Positions 36,942 to 46,730 of a stretch of 64,000 bases of DNA are shown in pieces. The notes beneath the pieces are model-generated. The model ran no database searches, was not told the DNA's origin, and was given only the letters and a program-made list of their open reading frames with translations. The position numbers and the translations under genes are program-made. Location of the stretch: assembly GCF_021740465.1 (NCBI RefSeq), contig NZ_JAIOZR010000003.1, positions 62,001 through 126,000 of the forward strand. The letters run 5' to 3'. The DNA comes from Chlorobium sp. (lineage in GTDB: Bacteria > Bacteroidota > Chlorobiia > Chlorobiales > Chlorobiaceae). The stretch's first letter is position 1, and each line of letters opens with the position of its first letter.

Positions 36942-38774
36942 TTACTTCTTTTCGGGCACTTCGCGCTCTTCCTTTACGGCGTAGTTGATCAGGTAGTCAT
37001 ACAGCCTGATCAGCTTCGAACCCTGGGTGGTCTGATCGATCCAGTGGCCGATCATGCCGATGGTACGGGCCAGAACGAAGAAGCCGTTGAGCGACTGTTC
37101 CGGGAAGTCCAGATCGACAAGAATACAGCCGATGGTTCCGTCCACGTTGAGAATCAGGTTGTCCTTTTTCGACGTGGTGATCTTTTCGACCTCGAGCGCA
37201 TAGTCGAGACAAGGCGTGTGCAGCGAGGTGTGGTTCTTCACGTAGTCAACCAGGTACTTCACCCGCTTGTCGGGGTTCTTGACGCTTTTGACGCGGTGGC
37301 CGATTCCGGGTACGGGACCGACGTTCTGCTTCATCCATGACAGGAATCCTGCGATGTCGTTCGGGTACTCCTTGACGCCGTACTTGAAGTACTTGCCGGC
37401 GTTGGTGACCGCTCCGCCGAAGCGGGGGCCGATCATGGTCATGCCTGCCGAAACCGCCTGGGGCAGATCGATGCCTGCACATGCTCCGATGATCGCTCCG
37501 AATGCGCCGGAGACGGCCGGACCGTGGTCGGCCGAGATCATGATGATGCGTTTGATGATTTCCGACTCTTCACGCGAAGGCAGCTTCTTGCTCCAGAGCA
37601 GGCTGAGGACATCCTCGATGCCGTAACCCTTCTCGCAGAGTTCCGAAGCGGCATAACCGACATAACGGGGCTCTTCGCCGCGGTCGTCGGAAATGGTGGT
37701 GCGGATGAGCGGTTCGACGATCACTTCGCCCTGCTTCATGATTTCCTGAACTTTCAGCGGCAGTTCAGGCAGCAGCGCCTCGTCGATTTCCGGTTCCGGT
37801 TTGATGCTTCCGTCGGCGAGCAGTTCTTCGTAAACCTGCTTGATGCATTTCGACAGACCGCCGAAGGTGTCGGGCACCAGAGCGCCTGCGTCGCGCAGTG
37901 CGTTCATTTTTGCGCGTGCCGAACCGACGCCCTTCTTGCCCTCTTTTGCACCGGCATGGCCGAATTTCATGCCCTGAGGCAGAACCTCCTGGCAGGTGCC
38001 GCCGATGGTGGCGATAAGACGGATGCGCCGTTTTTCAGCTGCGAGCCACTCGGCAGCCTCGTCTTCGAGGGTTCCACCGACCTCGCCGACTATGACGACG
38101 GCCTTGGTATCAGGGTCTTTTTCGAACATTTCCAGGTAGGTGACGAAATCGGTGCCAGGATAGGCGTCGCCGCCGATGGCTACGGCCGTGGTGACGCCGT
38201 TGCCGTTCTGGGCGCAGAGCCACATGGCTTCGTTCGACAGTCCGCCCGATTTGGTGATGACTCCGAATGAACCGGGACGATAGAGGTTGCAGAGCTTGAG
38301 GTTCTTGAACTCGCCGCCGATGACGCCGAGACGGCATTCCCCTGCCGACATGATGCCGATCGAAGAGGGACCGTTGAAGAGCTTGCCTTTTGCATTGGCA
38401 AGTTTTCTCAGTCTTTTTGCATCCTTTTCCGGAACGCCTTCGGTAATCATCGACACCAGCTTGATGCTGCCTGCTTCAATGGCTTCCTTCGCCGCAGTGT
38501 ATGCCCGGTTTGCCCCGATATAAATAAGGGCCGTGTTGATGCCGGGGTTTTCGGCCAGCGCTTCTTCGAGCGAAGAGTAGACCGGAACGTTTTTCAGCTC
38601 GCCGCCGCGGTAGATCTCTTTCTGCTGCCCTTCTTCGGGAGGATAGACGAATGCCTGAACGGAGAGGGGCCTGTTGACCAGAAAGTCGAACTGGGCCATC
38701 CTCCTTGCGGCATTCAGGCCGGCAACACCGCCTATGATGACTACCCGTGTATCCCTGCTTGCTAATATACTCAC
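36942..38774 (-). CDS. aclA: ATP-citrate lyase, large subunit AclA
   Basis: ATP-citrate lyase splits citrate with ATP and CoA to acetyl-CoA and oxaloacetate, and is the key enzyme of the reductive TCA cycle in green sulfur bacteria. This 610-residue subunit has a CoA-binding succinyl-CoA-synthetase-alpha-like half, with the phosphorylated histidine His273 in FGHAGAKEGKKG. The other half is a citrate-synthase-like domain, with VPGIGHRVKS and SADHGPAVSGAFGAIIG. Chlorobium limicola is known to have the same two-gene enzyme with aclB in front of aclA, and the sizes match. The gap between them is 63 nt, so they form one operon. A good terminator follows. Confidence 0.97.
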   Translation of the reverse strand: MSILASRDTRVVIIGGVAGLNAARRMAQFDFLVNRPLSVQAFVYPPEEGQQKEIYRGGELKNVPVYSSLEEALAENPGINTALIYIGANRAYTAAKEAIEAGSIKLVSMITEGVPEKDAKRLRKLANAKGKLFNGPSSIGIMSAGECRLGVIGGEFKNLKLCNLYRPGSFGVITKSGGLSNEAMWLCAQNGNGVTTAVAIGGDAYPGTDFVTYLEMFEKDPDTKAVVIVGEVGGTLEDEAAEWLAAEKRRIRLIATIGGTCQEVLPQGMKFGHAGAKEGKKGVGSARAKMNALRDAGALVPDTFGGLSKCIKQVYEELLADGSIKPEPEIDEALLPELPLKVQEIMKQGEVIVEPLIRTTISDDRGEEPRYVGYAASELCEKGYGIEDVLSLLWSKKLPSREESEIIKRIIMISADHGPAVSGAFGAIIGACAGIDLPQAVSAGMTMIGPRFGGAVTNAGKYFKYGVKEYPNDIAGFLSWMKQNVGPVPGIGHRVKSVKNPDKRVKYLVDYVKNHTSLHTPCLDYALEVEKITTSKKDNLILNVDGTIGCILVDLDFPEQSLNGFFVLARTIGMIGHWIDQTTQGSKLIRLYDYLINYAVKEEREVPEKK

Positions 38775-38837
38775 GATTCTGTCCTGATTAAAAAGTTATA
38801 AGTTCCTTTATAATTGGTAGTTAAGGATACCGTTGCC

Positions 38838-40034
38838 TTACGAGTTCAGTGCGAGGTCAACAATATCGGTCATCGGCATACTGCGGTCGTACACATGGAT
38901 GTCAAAGCCCTCGTCCTGCAGTTTTCTGATGGCGGCAAGTCCCTGATTTTCGTTCGGACCACCCCTTCTCACCCAGATTTTCACATTTTCGAGATAGCCT
39001 TTCGATTTGCTTTCGCGGAACCCGTTGATAATACCGTTGAAGGTCGCCTTGACGTCGGTGAAATTGGCGATGGCGCCGCCGACAATGATATGCTTGATGT
39101 TCGGCAGGGCGCATACGGTTTCCGTCAGGGCCTCAACCGCCCAGTCCGACGGATCGCCGGAATATTCGGCGTAGTTGGCGATGGTGCCGCCTCTGGCCAC
39201 CACGGCATCGGAATAGAACACCGAAGCGCCGCCGCCGGCTGTCAGAAGGGCGACTTCACCACCGGGTACCTCGACGAATTTTACCGAACCCTTGATGCGG
39301 GCGTCGATCTCCATGATCTGCAGCTCGGCTTCGGTGAAGGGGCGTCCGATTTCCGAAACCGGCTTGAAATCCCAGTCGGCATGACGGAAGCGGGCATCGT
39401 AGTCCACATTCATGACCGCGTCGAGTGCGGCAAAGCGCATGTCGCTTTTGCGGATGACGAGCGGATTGATCTCAATGGACTGCGCATCTTCGTTGTCGAA
39501 ACAGAGCACGAGGCGCGATACGATTTTGCCGACCCGTTCGGCTATTTCGCCGGTAAAACCGGCTTCACCAGCAAATTCCGTGAGTCGCTCGACGGAGGGA
39601 TTCTCGTCGATGGGAATGAAAAGACGGCGAACCGTGTCCCAGTTCTCCTCGATATCTACACCGCCCCTGTTGGAGAGCAGTACTTCGGCACCGTCACGGT
39701 TGCCGTTGATACAGAGATAGTACTCTTCGTCGTGTTCGAGCATCTCGGCGACAATGACCTGGCGGATGACCGCAGTGCCGATTTCGCGTCCGATCATCTC
39801 GCGGGAAGCGGCTACGGCCTCTTCAAGATTCAGGCCGAGCTTGACAAGGCCGAGCTTGAAACGGCCGCCGATAGCCTCGTGAGCCTTGACAACAAGTTTT
39901 GATTCTCTCAGCCATTTATTAGCTTCACCAAGTTGTTCAAGCCGGTTCGGGTCCATGATAACCACATAGTTAGGCACGGGAATGCCCCACTTGTTAAATA
40001 GTTTCATAGCCGGCCCTTCAAGTATCTTAGCCAT
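38838..40034 (-). CDS. aclB: ATP-citrate lyase, small subunit AclB
   Basis: This 398-residue subunit is the ATP-grasp, succinyl-CoA-synthetase-beta-like half of ATP-citrate lyase. It starts MAKILEGPAMKLFNKWGIPVP and has the grasp block KLVVKAHEAIGGRFKLGLVKL. Near the C-terminus, LTAGGGASVFYSDAVVARGG and IVGGAIANFTDVKATFNGI match the second domain. It is the first gene of the aclB-aclA operon. The 137 nt upstream are AT-rich and are shared with the divergent lgt gene, so both promoters must lie there. Along with AclA it strongly suggests a reductive-TCA autotroph. Confidence 0.97.
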   Translation of the reverse strand: MAKILEGPAMKLFNKWGIPVPNYVVIMDPNRLEQLGEANKWLRESKLVVKAHEAIGGRFKLGLVKLGLNLEEAVAASREMIGREIGTAVIRQVIVAEMLEHDEEYYLCINGNRDGAEVLLSNRGGVDIEENWDTVRRLFIPIDENPSVERLTEFAGEAGFTGEIAERVGKIVSRLVLCFDNEDAQSIEINPLVIRKSDMRFAALDAVMNVDYDARFRHADWDFKPVSEIGRPFTEAELQIMEIDARIKGSVKFVEVPGGEVALLTAGGGASVFYSDAVVARGGTIANYAEYSGDPSDWAVEALTETVCALPNIKHIIVGGAIANFTDVKATFNGIINGFRESKSKGYLENVKIWVRRGGPNENQGLAAIRKLQDEGFDIHVYDRSMPMTDIVDLALNS

Positions 40035-40171
40035 ACTATAGATTTGTTTATATGTTTTGGGTAAATGAAATAAACAAAGAAAAGCGCAAGATTTTAAGTT
40101 AACTATATTTCGATGTAATCCAATAGTTTAGAATTGTTAATTTTGCGAAACTTCACGAAAAGCCTGTTTAT

Positions 40172-41017
40172 ATGAACGATTTTCTCTTCTGGTGGCAACA
40201 CCTGCCTTCACAGATGAATCCCGTGATTATATCATTGGGAGGATTTGCCGTTCGGTGGTACGGCATGATGTACATTATCGCCTTTGCGGTGGTCTGGCTG
40301 CTTACGCTCTACCGCATGAAAACCGAAAAAACAGGATTCGACCGCCAGTTTGCCGGTGACGCACTGACCTGGGCCATGGTTGGGGTCGTGCTTGGCGGTA
40401 GGCTGGGTTATATCCTTTTCTACGGGCTCGGCGGCTTTTTTGCCGACCCGCTCGGAACGCTTCTGCCCTGGAGCTCGACATCGGGTGGATGCAGCTTTGC
40501 GGGCATTACGGGCATGTCCTATCACGGCGGCGTGATCGGCGTGGTGCTGGCCATGTGGTTTTTTTCCCGTTCGCAGAAAAAGGGATTTTTCGAAACATTC
40601 GATCTCTTCATTCCCTCCCTTCCGCTCGGCTATACCTTCGGACGGCTCGGAAATTTCATCAACGGCGAACTGTACGGACGGGTCACCGATGCGGCCGTCG
40701 GCATGTATTTTCCCCTGGCGCCAACGGTGGAGCTTCGCCATCCCTCTCAGCTTTACGAAGCGTTTTTAGAGGGTATCGTCATGTTTGTCATCCTCTGGGC
40801 CCTGCGCAAAAGGTCTCCGTATCCGGGATTTCTTTCGGGACTCTACCTGTTCGGTTACGGGTTCGTCCGCTTTTTCATCGAATATTTCCGCGAACCCGAT
40901 GCGCATCTCGGTTTCGTGTTCCTGAACTTTTCCATGGGGCAGGTGCTCTGTTTTGCGATGATGCTGGCCGGAGCGGCTGTCCTGCTCCTGCAGAAAAAGC
41001 CGTCACCGGGGCGTTAG
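40172..41017 (+). CDS. lgt: Prolipoprotein diacylglyceryl transferase Lgt
   Basis: Lgt adds diacylglycerol to the lipobox cysteine of prolipoproteins. The 281-residue inner-membrane enzyme has about seven helices and the family blocks FAVRWYGMMYIIAF, GGRLGYILFYG, SYHGGVIGVVLA and the signature GRLGNFINGELYGR. The essential histidine and arginine residues (YHGG, GRLGNFINGE) are intact. Its 3' end overlaps the convergent fetB gene by 15 nt. Start MNDFLFWWQHLPSQMNP at 40172 is the only good one. It is not linked to lipoprotein sorting genes, although two LolC/E-type permease genes lie about 6 kb away. Confidence 0.97.
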   Translation: MNDFLFWWQHLPSQMNPVIISLGGFAVRWYGMMYIIAFAVVWLLTLYRMKTEKTGFDRQFAGDALTWAMVGVVLGGRLGYILFYGLGGFFADPLGTLLPWSSTSGGCSFAGITGMSYHGGVIGVVLAMWFFSRSQKKGFFETFDLFIPSLPLGYTFGRLGNFINGELYGRVTDAAVGMYFPLAPTVELRHPSQLYEAFLEGIVMFVILWALRKRSPYPGFLSGLYLFGYGFVRFFIEYFREPDAHLGFVFLNFSMGQVLCFAMMLAGAAVLLLQKKPSPGR

Positions 41018-41788
41018 AAGCACCTCTTCCCCGCTGCCGAAGCACCGTTTCCGAACGATCAGCATCACGATGATCGAAGTTATCGCCGTCGAGCCTACCA
41101 GCATGAACATCACCACAATCTGGTAGCGGATGGCGATAAGCGGGTCGGTTCCCGAGAGGATCTGCCCCGACATCATGCCGGGAATGAAAACGAGTCCTAC
41201 TCCCATCATCGCGTTGATGGAGGGAATCATGCCGGCCGTGACCGCATTCCTGAACACGTCATCGCTTGCCTCGCGATAGTTGGCGCCGAGCGCCAGTTTC
41301 ATTTCCACCACTTCCCGCTGCTGTCGAAGGTCACGGAACAGCCGCTCAAGCGCAATGGCGATAGCCGACATCGAGTTTCCTATCACCATTCCTCCGGTGG
41401 GGATGAAATAGCGCGGTTCCCACCAGGGAGTGGTGCCGACAATCAGGCCTGAAACGAACATTGCCGTCGCGAAGTAGGTGACGAGCATGGTGAGAAAGGT
41501 CGGCAGGATATACGACACCTGCTTCTCCTTTACCCGTCCCCTGACGATGAACATGGCCGAAACCACCATGACCGCAAAAACCGCAACAGTCAGAAGCAGG
41601 CTTTCCGATCCGAGGATGAAGGTGAGCACATACCCCATGAGAAAGAGCTGTGCGAAGGTACGCACAGCTCCGACCGCGATATCGCGATTGAGCCCCAGAT
41701 GGTAGATGAAGGAGCTTGCCTGGGCGATAATGATAAAGGTAAAGGCAAGCAGCAGCTTTCCCGTCGAGATATCGATGATACCATTCAT
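41003..41788 (-). CDS. fetB: FetB/YbbM-type ABC transporter permease
   Basis: The 261-residue permease has seven or so membrane helices and belongs to the UPF0014 family (E. coli FetB, formerly YbbM). Typical blocks are VRTFAQLFLMGYVL, PTGGMVIGNSMSAIAIALERL, FRNAVTAGMIPSINAMMGVGLVFIPGMMSGQILSG and AIRYQIVVMFMLVGSTAIT. FetAB is linked to iron export under oxidative stress. The start codon overlaps the end of fetA by four nucleotides, so the pair is translationally coupled. The 3' end runs into lgt by 15 nt. Confidence 0.94.
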   Translation of the reverse strand: MNGIIDISTGKLLLAFTFIIIAQASSFIYHLGLNRDIAVGAVRTFAQLFLMGYVLTFILGSESLLLTVAVFAVMVVSAMFIVRGRVKEKQVSYILPTFLTMLVTYFATAMFVSGLIVGTTPWWEPRYFIPTGGMVIGNSMSAIAIALERLFRDLRQQREVVEMKLALGANYREASDDVFRNAVTAGMIPSINAMMGVGLVFIPGMMSGQILSGTDPLIAIRYQIVVMFMLVGSTAITSIIVMLIVRKRCFGSGEEVLLTPR

Positions 41789-42459
41789 GGCGCAAGCGTG
41801 AGTTTCCGGTTTTCGAGCATGAAGGTCAGCGTTTTTACACTTTCAGGCCGGTAATCGCTGTGAGTGACGCTGACGATCGTCATCTTTTTTTCCCTGTTGA
41901 GGCGTTCCATGATTGAAAAAACCATTGCGGCGCTTTCAGGGTCGAGCGCCGATGTGGGCTCGTCGAGCAGCATCATTTCGGGCTCCTGCAGGATCGAGCG
42001 CATGAAGGCCAGACGCTGTTTTTGGCCGGAGGAGAGCTTCAGGGCCGACTGCTCGAGGGTGACGCCGCCGAGATAGAACTCGTCAAGCATACGGTAAAGC
42101 GTATCGGGCTGCGGCACCGGTTTTTTGCTGTTGGCCCTGAAGGAGAACGGCAGCAGCAGGTTCTCGCCGACCCGGGCATCGACCATCTGCGGAATCTGGG
42201 CCACATAGCTTATCGATGAACGGAGTTCGGCCGGGGGAATGGTTGCAACATCCCGGCCCATGAAGTGAATCGTGCCGCTCTGCTGGCGGTTCAGGCGGCA
42301 GACGAGACGCAGCAGCGTGGATTTGCCGCTTCCCGAAGGGCCTTTTATCAGAACGAACTCCCCGCTCCGGACGGCAAGATCGAGCTCCTCGAAGACGGGA
42401 ACAGGAGCGCCTTCATAGGTGAAGGTGAGGTTTCTGATTTCAAGCAGCGGCTGGTTCAT
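41785..42459 (-). CDS. fetA: FetA/YbbL-type ABC transporter ATP-binding protein
   Basis: This 224-residue ATPase carries Walker A GPSGSGKSTLLRL, Q-loop SYVAQIPQM, signature LSSGQKQRLAFMRSIL, Walker B MMLLDEPTSALDP, and the H-loop SVTHSDYR. It pairs with FetB. The start is set at MNQPLLEIRNLTF (42459); a further 25 in-frame codons upstream are hydrophobic and unlike the family and were left out. The gene is transcribed divergently from the HerA-like gene, with about 120 nt between them. Confidence 0.93.
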   Translation of the reverse strand: MNQPLLEIRNLTFTYEGAPVPVFEELDLAVRSGEFVLIKGPSGSGKSTLLRLVCRLNRQQSGTIHFMGRDVATIPPAELRSSISYVAQIPQMVDARVGENLLLPFSFRANSKKPVPQPDTLYRMLDEFYLGGVTLEQSALKLSSGQKQRLAFMRSILQEPEMMLLDEPTSALDPESAAMVFSIMERLNREKKMTIVSVTHSDYRPESVKTLTFMLENRKLTLAP

Positions 42460-42582
42460 GGGGTCCGGGTATCTTGAAAAGATCGATAAATAGACGTTTA
42501 TTAAAAGGAACCCCTGAAGCAGGTAATACGGCAAAAGGGCGCCTACGGCAAGTCGCCCTGAAATATAACGAGAACACAGCTT

Positions 42583-45144
42583 ATGCAGGCACCCGAAGAA
42601 CGACTCGGCTCATTTTATCTCGGCGCGGAATATGACCTCGCTTCCTCGCAGCGCCTCGAGAAACCCGTCCATTACGATGCGCGGGACCTTACAACCCATG
42701 CGGTCTGCGTCGGCATGACCGGAAGCGGCAAAACCGGCCTCTGCATCGGCCTGCTCGAAGAGGCTGCGCTCGACAGGGTTCCGGTTATTCTGGTCGACCC
42801 CAAGGGGGATATGACCAATCTTCTCCTGCAGTTTCCGGATCTGCTGCCTGAAAATTTCCTTCCCTGGATCAATGAAGACGATGCGCGGCGCAAGGGGAAA
42901 AGCCCCGAAGAGCTCGCCTCCTCAACCGCCGAACAGTGGAAAACCGGACTTGCCGACTGGGGAATAACTCCCGACAGGATACGGCAGCTGGGCCAGAGTG
43001 CCGACTATACCATATACACGCCCGGTTCCGAAACCGGCGTGCCGGTCAGCATTCTCGGCAGCCTTGCCGCTCCCCGGCTCGATTTCGAGGAACATGCCGA
43101 AACCGTCCGCGAGCGCATCAGCGGCACGGTAAGCGCCCTGCTCGGACTGGCCGGCATCAAGGCCGATCCCACCAGAAGCCGCGAATCGATTCTCCTGGCC
43201 GGCATTTTCGAACACTTCTGGAAAAAAGGCCGGGATCTCGATCTGGCGGCCCTCATCACCTCGATCCAGAATCCGCCCATGCGGCAGGTCGGGGTTTTCG
43301 ACGTCAACACCTTTTATCCCGAGAAAGAGCGATTCGAGCTTGCCATGGCCTTCAACTCCCTGATCGCCTCCCCTTCCTTCCAGAGCTGGCTCGAGGGGGA
43401 CCCGCTCGATATCGACCGTATGCTCTATACCTCCGAAGGAAAGCCGCGTCACAGCATCTTTTATCTGGCCCATCTTTCGGAGAGCGAACGGATGTTTTTC
43501 GTCACGCTGCTCCTTGAAAACGTGCTGACCTGGACCCGTGCGCAATCCGGCACCTCCAGCCTCCGGGCGCTGCTCTACTTCGACGAGGTTTTCGGGTATC
43601 TTCCCCCCGTTGCCGAACCCCCCTCCAAACGTCCCCTGCTTACGCTGCTCAAGCAGGCCCGGGCTTTCGGAGTGGGCTGCGTACTGGTAACGCAGAACCC
43701 GGTCGACCTCGACTACAAGGGCCTTACCAACACCGGCACCTGGTTCATCGGCAAGCTGCAGGCCGAACGCGACAAGCAGCGGGTGCTCGAAGGGCTCAAA
43801 AGCGCCATTTCCGAGGCCGGAGGATCAGGAGGCTCCGTCGACTACGACAGCATCATCAGCCAGCTCGGCAACCGGGTTTTTCTTTTGCACAATGTTCACG
43901 AAGACCGTCCGGTCGTCTTTCAGACCCGATGGGCTATGAGCTATCTCTCGGGGCCGATGACGCGGCCGCAGATCAAAAAACTCATGGCCTCACGCAAGGG
44001 AGCCTCGGGAGTTGCGGAGCCTGCAGCCCTCGCCGCCGCTCCTGCGCCGGCGCACTCCACCGTCGATGCGCGCGCGGGCGGCAGCGTCGGTGCACTTCCC
44101 TACGGATTCACGGCAAAACCTCCCGGACTCGACCCGTCGATCCGGCAAGTGTTCGTGCCGGTCCGATTCGACGCCCGTACGGCTCTCGAAAACCATGCCC
44201 GTCATACGGGAAGCGTTCCTGCGGTGCAATCAGAACAGCTGGTCTATGAACCGGCGGTCGTAGGTTCGGCGGCGGTCTCCTTTTCCGACCGGAAGCGTGC
44301 AATAAGTGAAAATCGGCGTCTGGTAACGGCGCTCTTTCACTCCGGCCCCCCGGCCGGAGCGGCTTCGTGGGAAGGGTGCGAAACGCTTGGCGGGGCGCAG
44401 GAGTCTCTTTGCGACACGCCCGACAGTCGTGCCTGGGCATTCGCGTCGCTTCCGGAAAACCTCAGCACAGCACGCAATCTCGCGGCTTTCGGAGAGCCCT
44501 TTGCCGACTGGCTCTATCTGCACTCCCGTTTTCAGCTGACCGTTCATGCGGAAACAGGGCTTTTCCGCCGCAGTGGCGAGAGTGAGAGGGATTTTGCCAT
44601 ACGCCTGCAGCAGGCCGCAAGGGAAAACCGCGACCGGGAGGTCGATGCGCTTGAAAAGAAGTATGAGCCGCAGCTGGAGCGCATACGCGAGAAGATCCGA
44701 AAGGAGGAACGGGAGCTGGCCCAGGACGAAGCCGAACACCAGAGCCGCAAAACCAGCGAACTGGTCGGGCTCGGCGAAAGCGTGCTCGGTTTTTTTCTCG
44801 GCAGAAAAAGCACCAGGGGCATCGGCAGCGCCCTGAGCCGTCGAAGAATGACCGCAAATGCAAAGGCCGATATAGAGGAGTCCCATGAAACTATAGAAGA
44901 TCTGCAGCGGGAACAGGAGAAGGTTAGTGCGGAAATGCAGGCACGGGTCCAGGAGATTTCCGCAAAGTGGGAACACCCCGAAAGCGCCCTCGCCGGCGAA
45001 GAACTGGCTCCGCGGAGAAGTGACGTATCGGTGCATTTCGTCACGCTCGGATGGCTACCCTCCTGGAGACTCTCTGTTGCCGGCCCTGACGGGCCGACGA
45101 CACTCACCCTGCCTGCCTACGAGCTTGCTGGTGCCGAAACCTGA
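42583..45144 (+). CDS. HerA/FtsK-like ATPase with coiled coil (DUF87 family)
   Basis: This 853-residue protein has a HerA-type P-loop ATPase core in its first 480 residues. Walker A is GMTGSGKTGLCIGLLEEA (about 45-62), VILVDPKGDMTNLLL follows, and Walker B is ALLYFDEVFGYLPP. VLVTQNPVDLDYKGLTNTGTW is the sensor region. Residues about 685-790 are strongly charged and form a coiled coil (REKIRKEERELAQDEAEHQ). A Gly-rich patch (GLGESVLGFFLGRKSTRGIG) follows. HerA relatives move DNA or act with nucleases and defence proteins, but no NurA nuclease is next to it. It may be a DNA-translocase in repair or defence; this is not decidable from sequence. Confidence 0.8.
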   Translation: MQAPEERLGSFYLGAEYDLASSQRLEKPVHYDARDLTTHAVCVGMTGSGKTGLCIGLLEEAALDRVPVILVDPKGDMTNLLLQFPDLLPENFLPWINEDDARRKGKSPEELASSTAEQWKTGLADWGITPDRIRQLGQSADYTIYTPGSETGVPVSILGSLAAPRLDFEEHAETVRERISGTVSALLGLAGIKADPTRSRESILLAGIFEHFWKKGRDLDLAALITSIQNPPMRQVGVFDVNTFYPEKERFELAMAFNSLIASPSFQSWLEGDPLDIDRMLYTSEGKPRHSIFYLAHLSESERMFFVTLLLENVLTWTRAQSGTSSLRALLYFDEVFGYLPPVAEPPSKRPLLTLLKQARAFGVGCVLVTQNPVDLDYKGLTNTGTWFIGKLQAERDKQRVLEGLKSAISEAGGSGGSVDYDSIISQLGNRVFLLHNVHEDRPVVFQTRWAMSYLSGPMTRPQIKKLMASRKGASGVAEPAALAAAPAPAHSTVDARAGGSVGALPYGFTAKPPGLDPSIRQVFVPVRFDARTALENHARHTGSVPAVQSEQLVYEPAVVGSAAVSFSDRKRAISENRRLVTALFHSGPPAGAASWEGCETLGGAQESLCDTPDSRAWAFASLPENLSTARNLAAFGEPFADWLYLHSRFQLTVHAETGLFRRSGESERDFAIRLQQAARENRDREVDALEKKYEPQLERIREKIRKEERELAQDEAEHQSRKTSELVGLGESVLGFFLGRKSTRGIGSALSRRRMTANAKADIEESHETIEDLQREQEKVSAEMQARVQEISAKWEHPESALAGEELAPRRSDVSVHFVTLGWLPSWRLSVAGPDGPTTLTLPAYELAGAET

Positions 45145-45151
45145 AAAATGT

Positions 45152-45183
45152 TTCCGGCGGGAGCGACGAACCTCCCGCCGGAA
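45152..45183. terminator. Strong hairpin between convergent genes
   Basis: TTCCGGCGGGAG and CTCCCGCCGGAA form a 12-bp perfect stem with an 8-nt loop, between the HerA-like gene and the UPF0016 gene that meet tail to tail. On the minus strand a T-run (ATTTTT) follows four bases on, so it serves that gene best; on the plus strand no T-run is seen. Confidence 0.78.
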
Positions 45184-45209
45184 CGGAAAAACGGTGCAAG
45201 GAGCCTTCC

Positions 45210-45845
45210 TCAGGACCTGCGCAAAAAGAAAAAGCCGACAGCGGCAATAACCGCAAGGGCGACGCCCCAGACGGCGATAGGAAAAGCCGCTCCCCCCTGA
45301 TACATGCTGAATGCGCCGAACAGGAAGAATATGATCGCGGCTCCGATCTGTATGGTTTTTTCGGGCAGTTTCTTTCCGAGCATTTTACCGGCTACGATGG
45401 CCAGGCCGTCCGAGAGCACCATGCCGATGGTCGAACCGATCCAGACCGGCAGAAAAGGGTTGTTTGTTGCCAGCGTTATGGTTGAGAGCATGGTTTTATC
45501 GCCGAGCTCGGCCATGAAGAACGTTGTAAAGACAAGCCAAAACGGGTGGATGGTTCTTTTGCAGCTCGCATCTTCATCCTCGAGATGATCGCCCCGGAGT
45601 GTCCAGAACCCGAAAATGACAAAGGCAATGCCGGCGATAAAGCCGATCCAGTCGGCGGGAAGGCGGGCACCGAGGAACCAGCCGATGCCGGCGGAAAAAA
45701 CATGAACCGCAAGCGTGGCCCAGAAGATGCCCCAGAGAACGGTTTTCGTATTGTAGCAGGTGGCGAGCGTCAGGGCGACAAGCTGCGTCTTGTCGCCGAG
45801 TTCAGCCAGAAAGATCATGACGAGCGAGAGCCAGAAAGCGTCCAT
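45210..45845 (-). CDS. TMEM165/GDT1 family (UPF0016) cation transporter
   Basis: The 211-residue membrane protein has two repeats of the family signature Ex[21 protein letters not shown] near the N-terminus and [17 protein letters not shown] in the middle. About six helices are expected. The family moves Mn2+ or Ca2+ across membranes in exchange for protons; bacterial members protect against manganese excess. An alternative substrate is possible. Start [18 protein letters not shown] at 45845 puts the first motif right at the N-terminus, as in relatives. Confidence 0.92.
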   Translation of the reverse strand: MDAFWLSLVMIFLAELGDKTQLVALTLATCYNTKTVLWGIFWATLAVHVFSAGIGWFLGARLPADWIGFIAGIAFVIFGFWTLRGDHLEDEDASCKRTIHPFWLVFTTFFMAELGDKTMLSTITLATNNPFLPVWIGSTIGMVLSDGLAIVAGKMLGKKLPEKTIQIGAAIIFFLFGAFSMYQGGAAFPIAVWGVALAVIAAVGFFFLRRS

Positions 45846-46005
45846 AACCGGAGGTTAGCGTTGCCTGATTATTCAGGTAGTCCGTTCACAAGGCGGATCG
45901 ACCGGAACGCCCTTTCCTTGCGGATAAAAAGAGGCACAAGTATAGCGGAAAAAACGGGGTTTTAAAAGTCGGGAAGTGCGTTTTTCCTGGAGCCGATGCG
46001 TGGCT

Positions 46006-46482
46006 TTACTGAACGGTTTTTTCGATTCCCGCAGTTTCAATGCCCCGGCTCCGCAGTTTTTCGATGATTCCGTCATAAACTTCCGGGCCCATATAGGGGG
46101 TGCGGCTGAGCACCCACAGCCCCGATCCGGTAGTATTGGAAACGACCGCCCACGAGTAGTCCGCTGCCAGCTCGATGACCCGGTAATCGGCACTGATGAG
46201 GCTGAAAAAGCGCACCTTGAGCCATGCGTTGCCGCTCCCGGAAACAGGAGTGCCCTGGGCCTTTATCGAAACCGTCTTTCCGTGCCGGCGACAGGAGTTC
46301 ACGACCCGGACCTTTCCTTCCGGCGTGAGGGTATACTCCGCCTTGGTGTTGGTACACCTTTTCTGCCGTTTTCGTGGAACCGAAGCGGCTTCATACCAGG
46401 TACCGCAATAACGCGCTACATCTACCCCTTCAACGGTATGCAGTAATGGCGGGATACGGGTTTTCTTTCTGAAAAACGACAT
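46006..46482 (-). CDS. Lipocalin family protein (Blc-like)
   Basis: The 158-residue protein has the lipocalin motif GTWYEAASVPRKRQK (SCR1) at about residue 25. Other Blc-like blocks are TLTPEGKVRVVNSC, KVRFF, DYRVIELAADYSWAVVSNTTGSGLWVLSRTP, and GIIEKLRSRG. Unlike E. coli Blc it has no lipobox or signal peptide, so it is likely soluble in the cytosol, unless exported by another path. Start is MSFFRKKTR at 46482; a frame opening seven codons earlier adds MIISHIA. The function would be binding of a small hydrophobic molecule such as a fatty acid, inferred from family. Confidence 0.87.
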   Translation of the reverse strand: MSFFRKKTRIPPLLHTVEGVDVARYCGTWYEAASVPRKRQKRCTNTKAEYTLTPEGKVRVVNSCRRHGKTVSIKAQGTPVSGSGNAWLKVRFFSLISADYRVIELAADYSWAVVSNTTGSGLWVLSRTPYMGPEVYDGIIEKLRSRGIETAGIEKTVQ

Positions 46483-46730
46483 GGCAATATGGCTTATGAT
46501 CAAATCCGGCGAAGGAAAATACCCTCCAGCACACTCTCCCGGAACGGAAGGCTCTCCTCTCTGCGCCCTTTTCTCTCTCTCAATCAGGAAACCCGGAACT
46601 CCGGCGATAAGTTTCAGAATTTTACGCCCGGCTTTTTCCCGCTTTGCCTCCCGCCCTGAAATGTTAAATTAACGGCAACCCACGGCTCCCTGTGGAGAAA
46701 GCCTTTTTTTATCAACCAGCATTGTCGTCC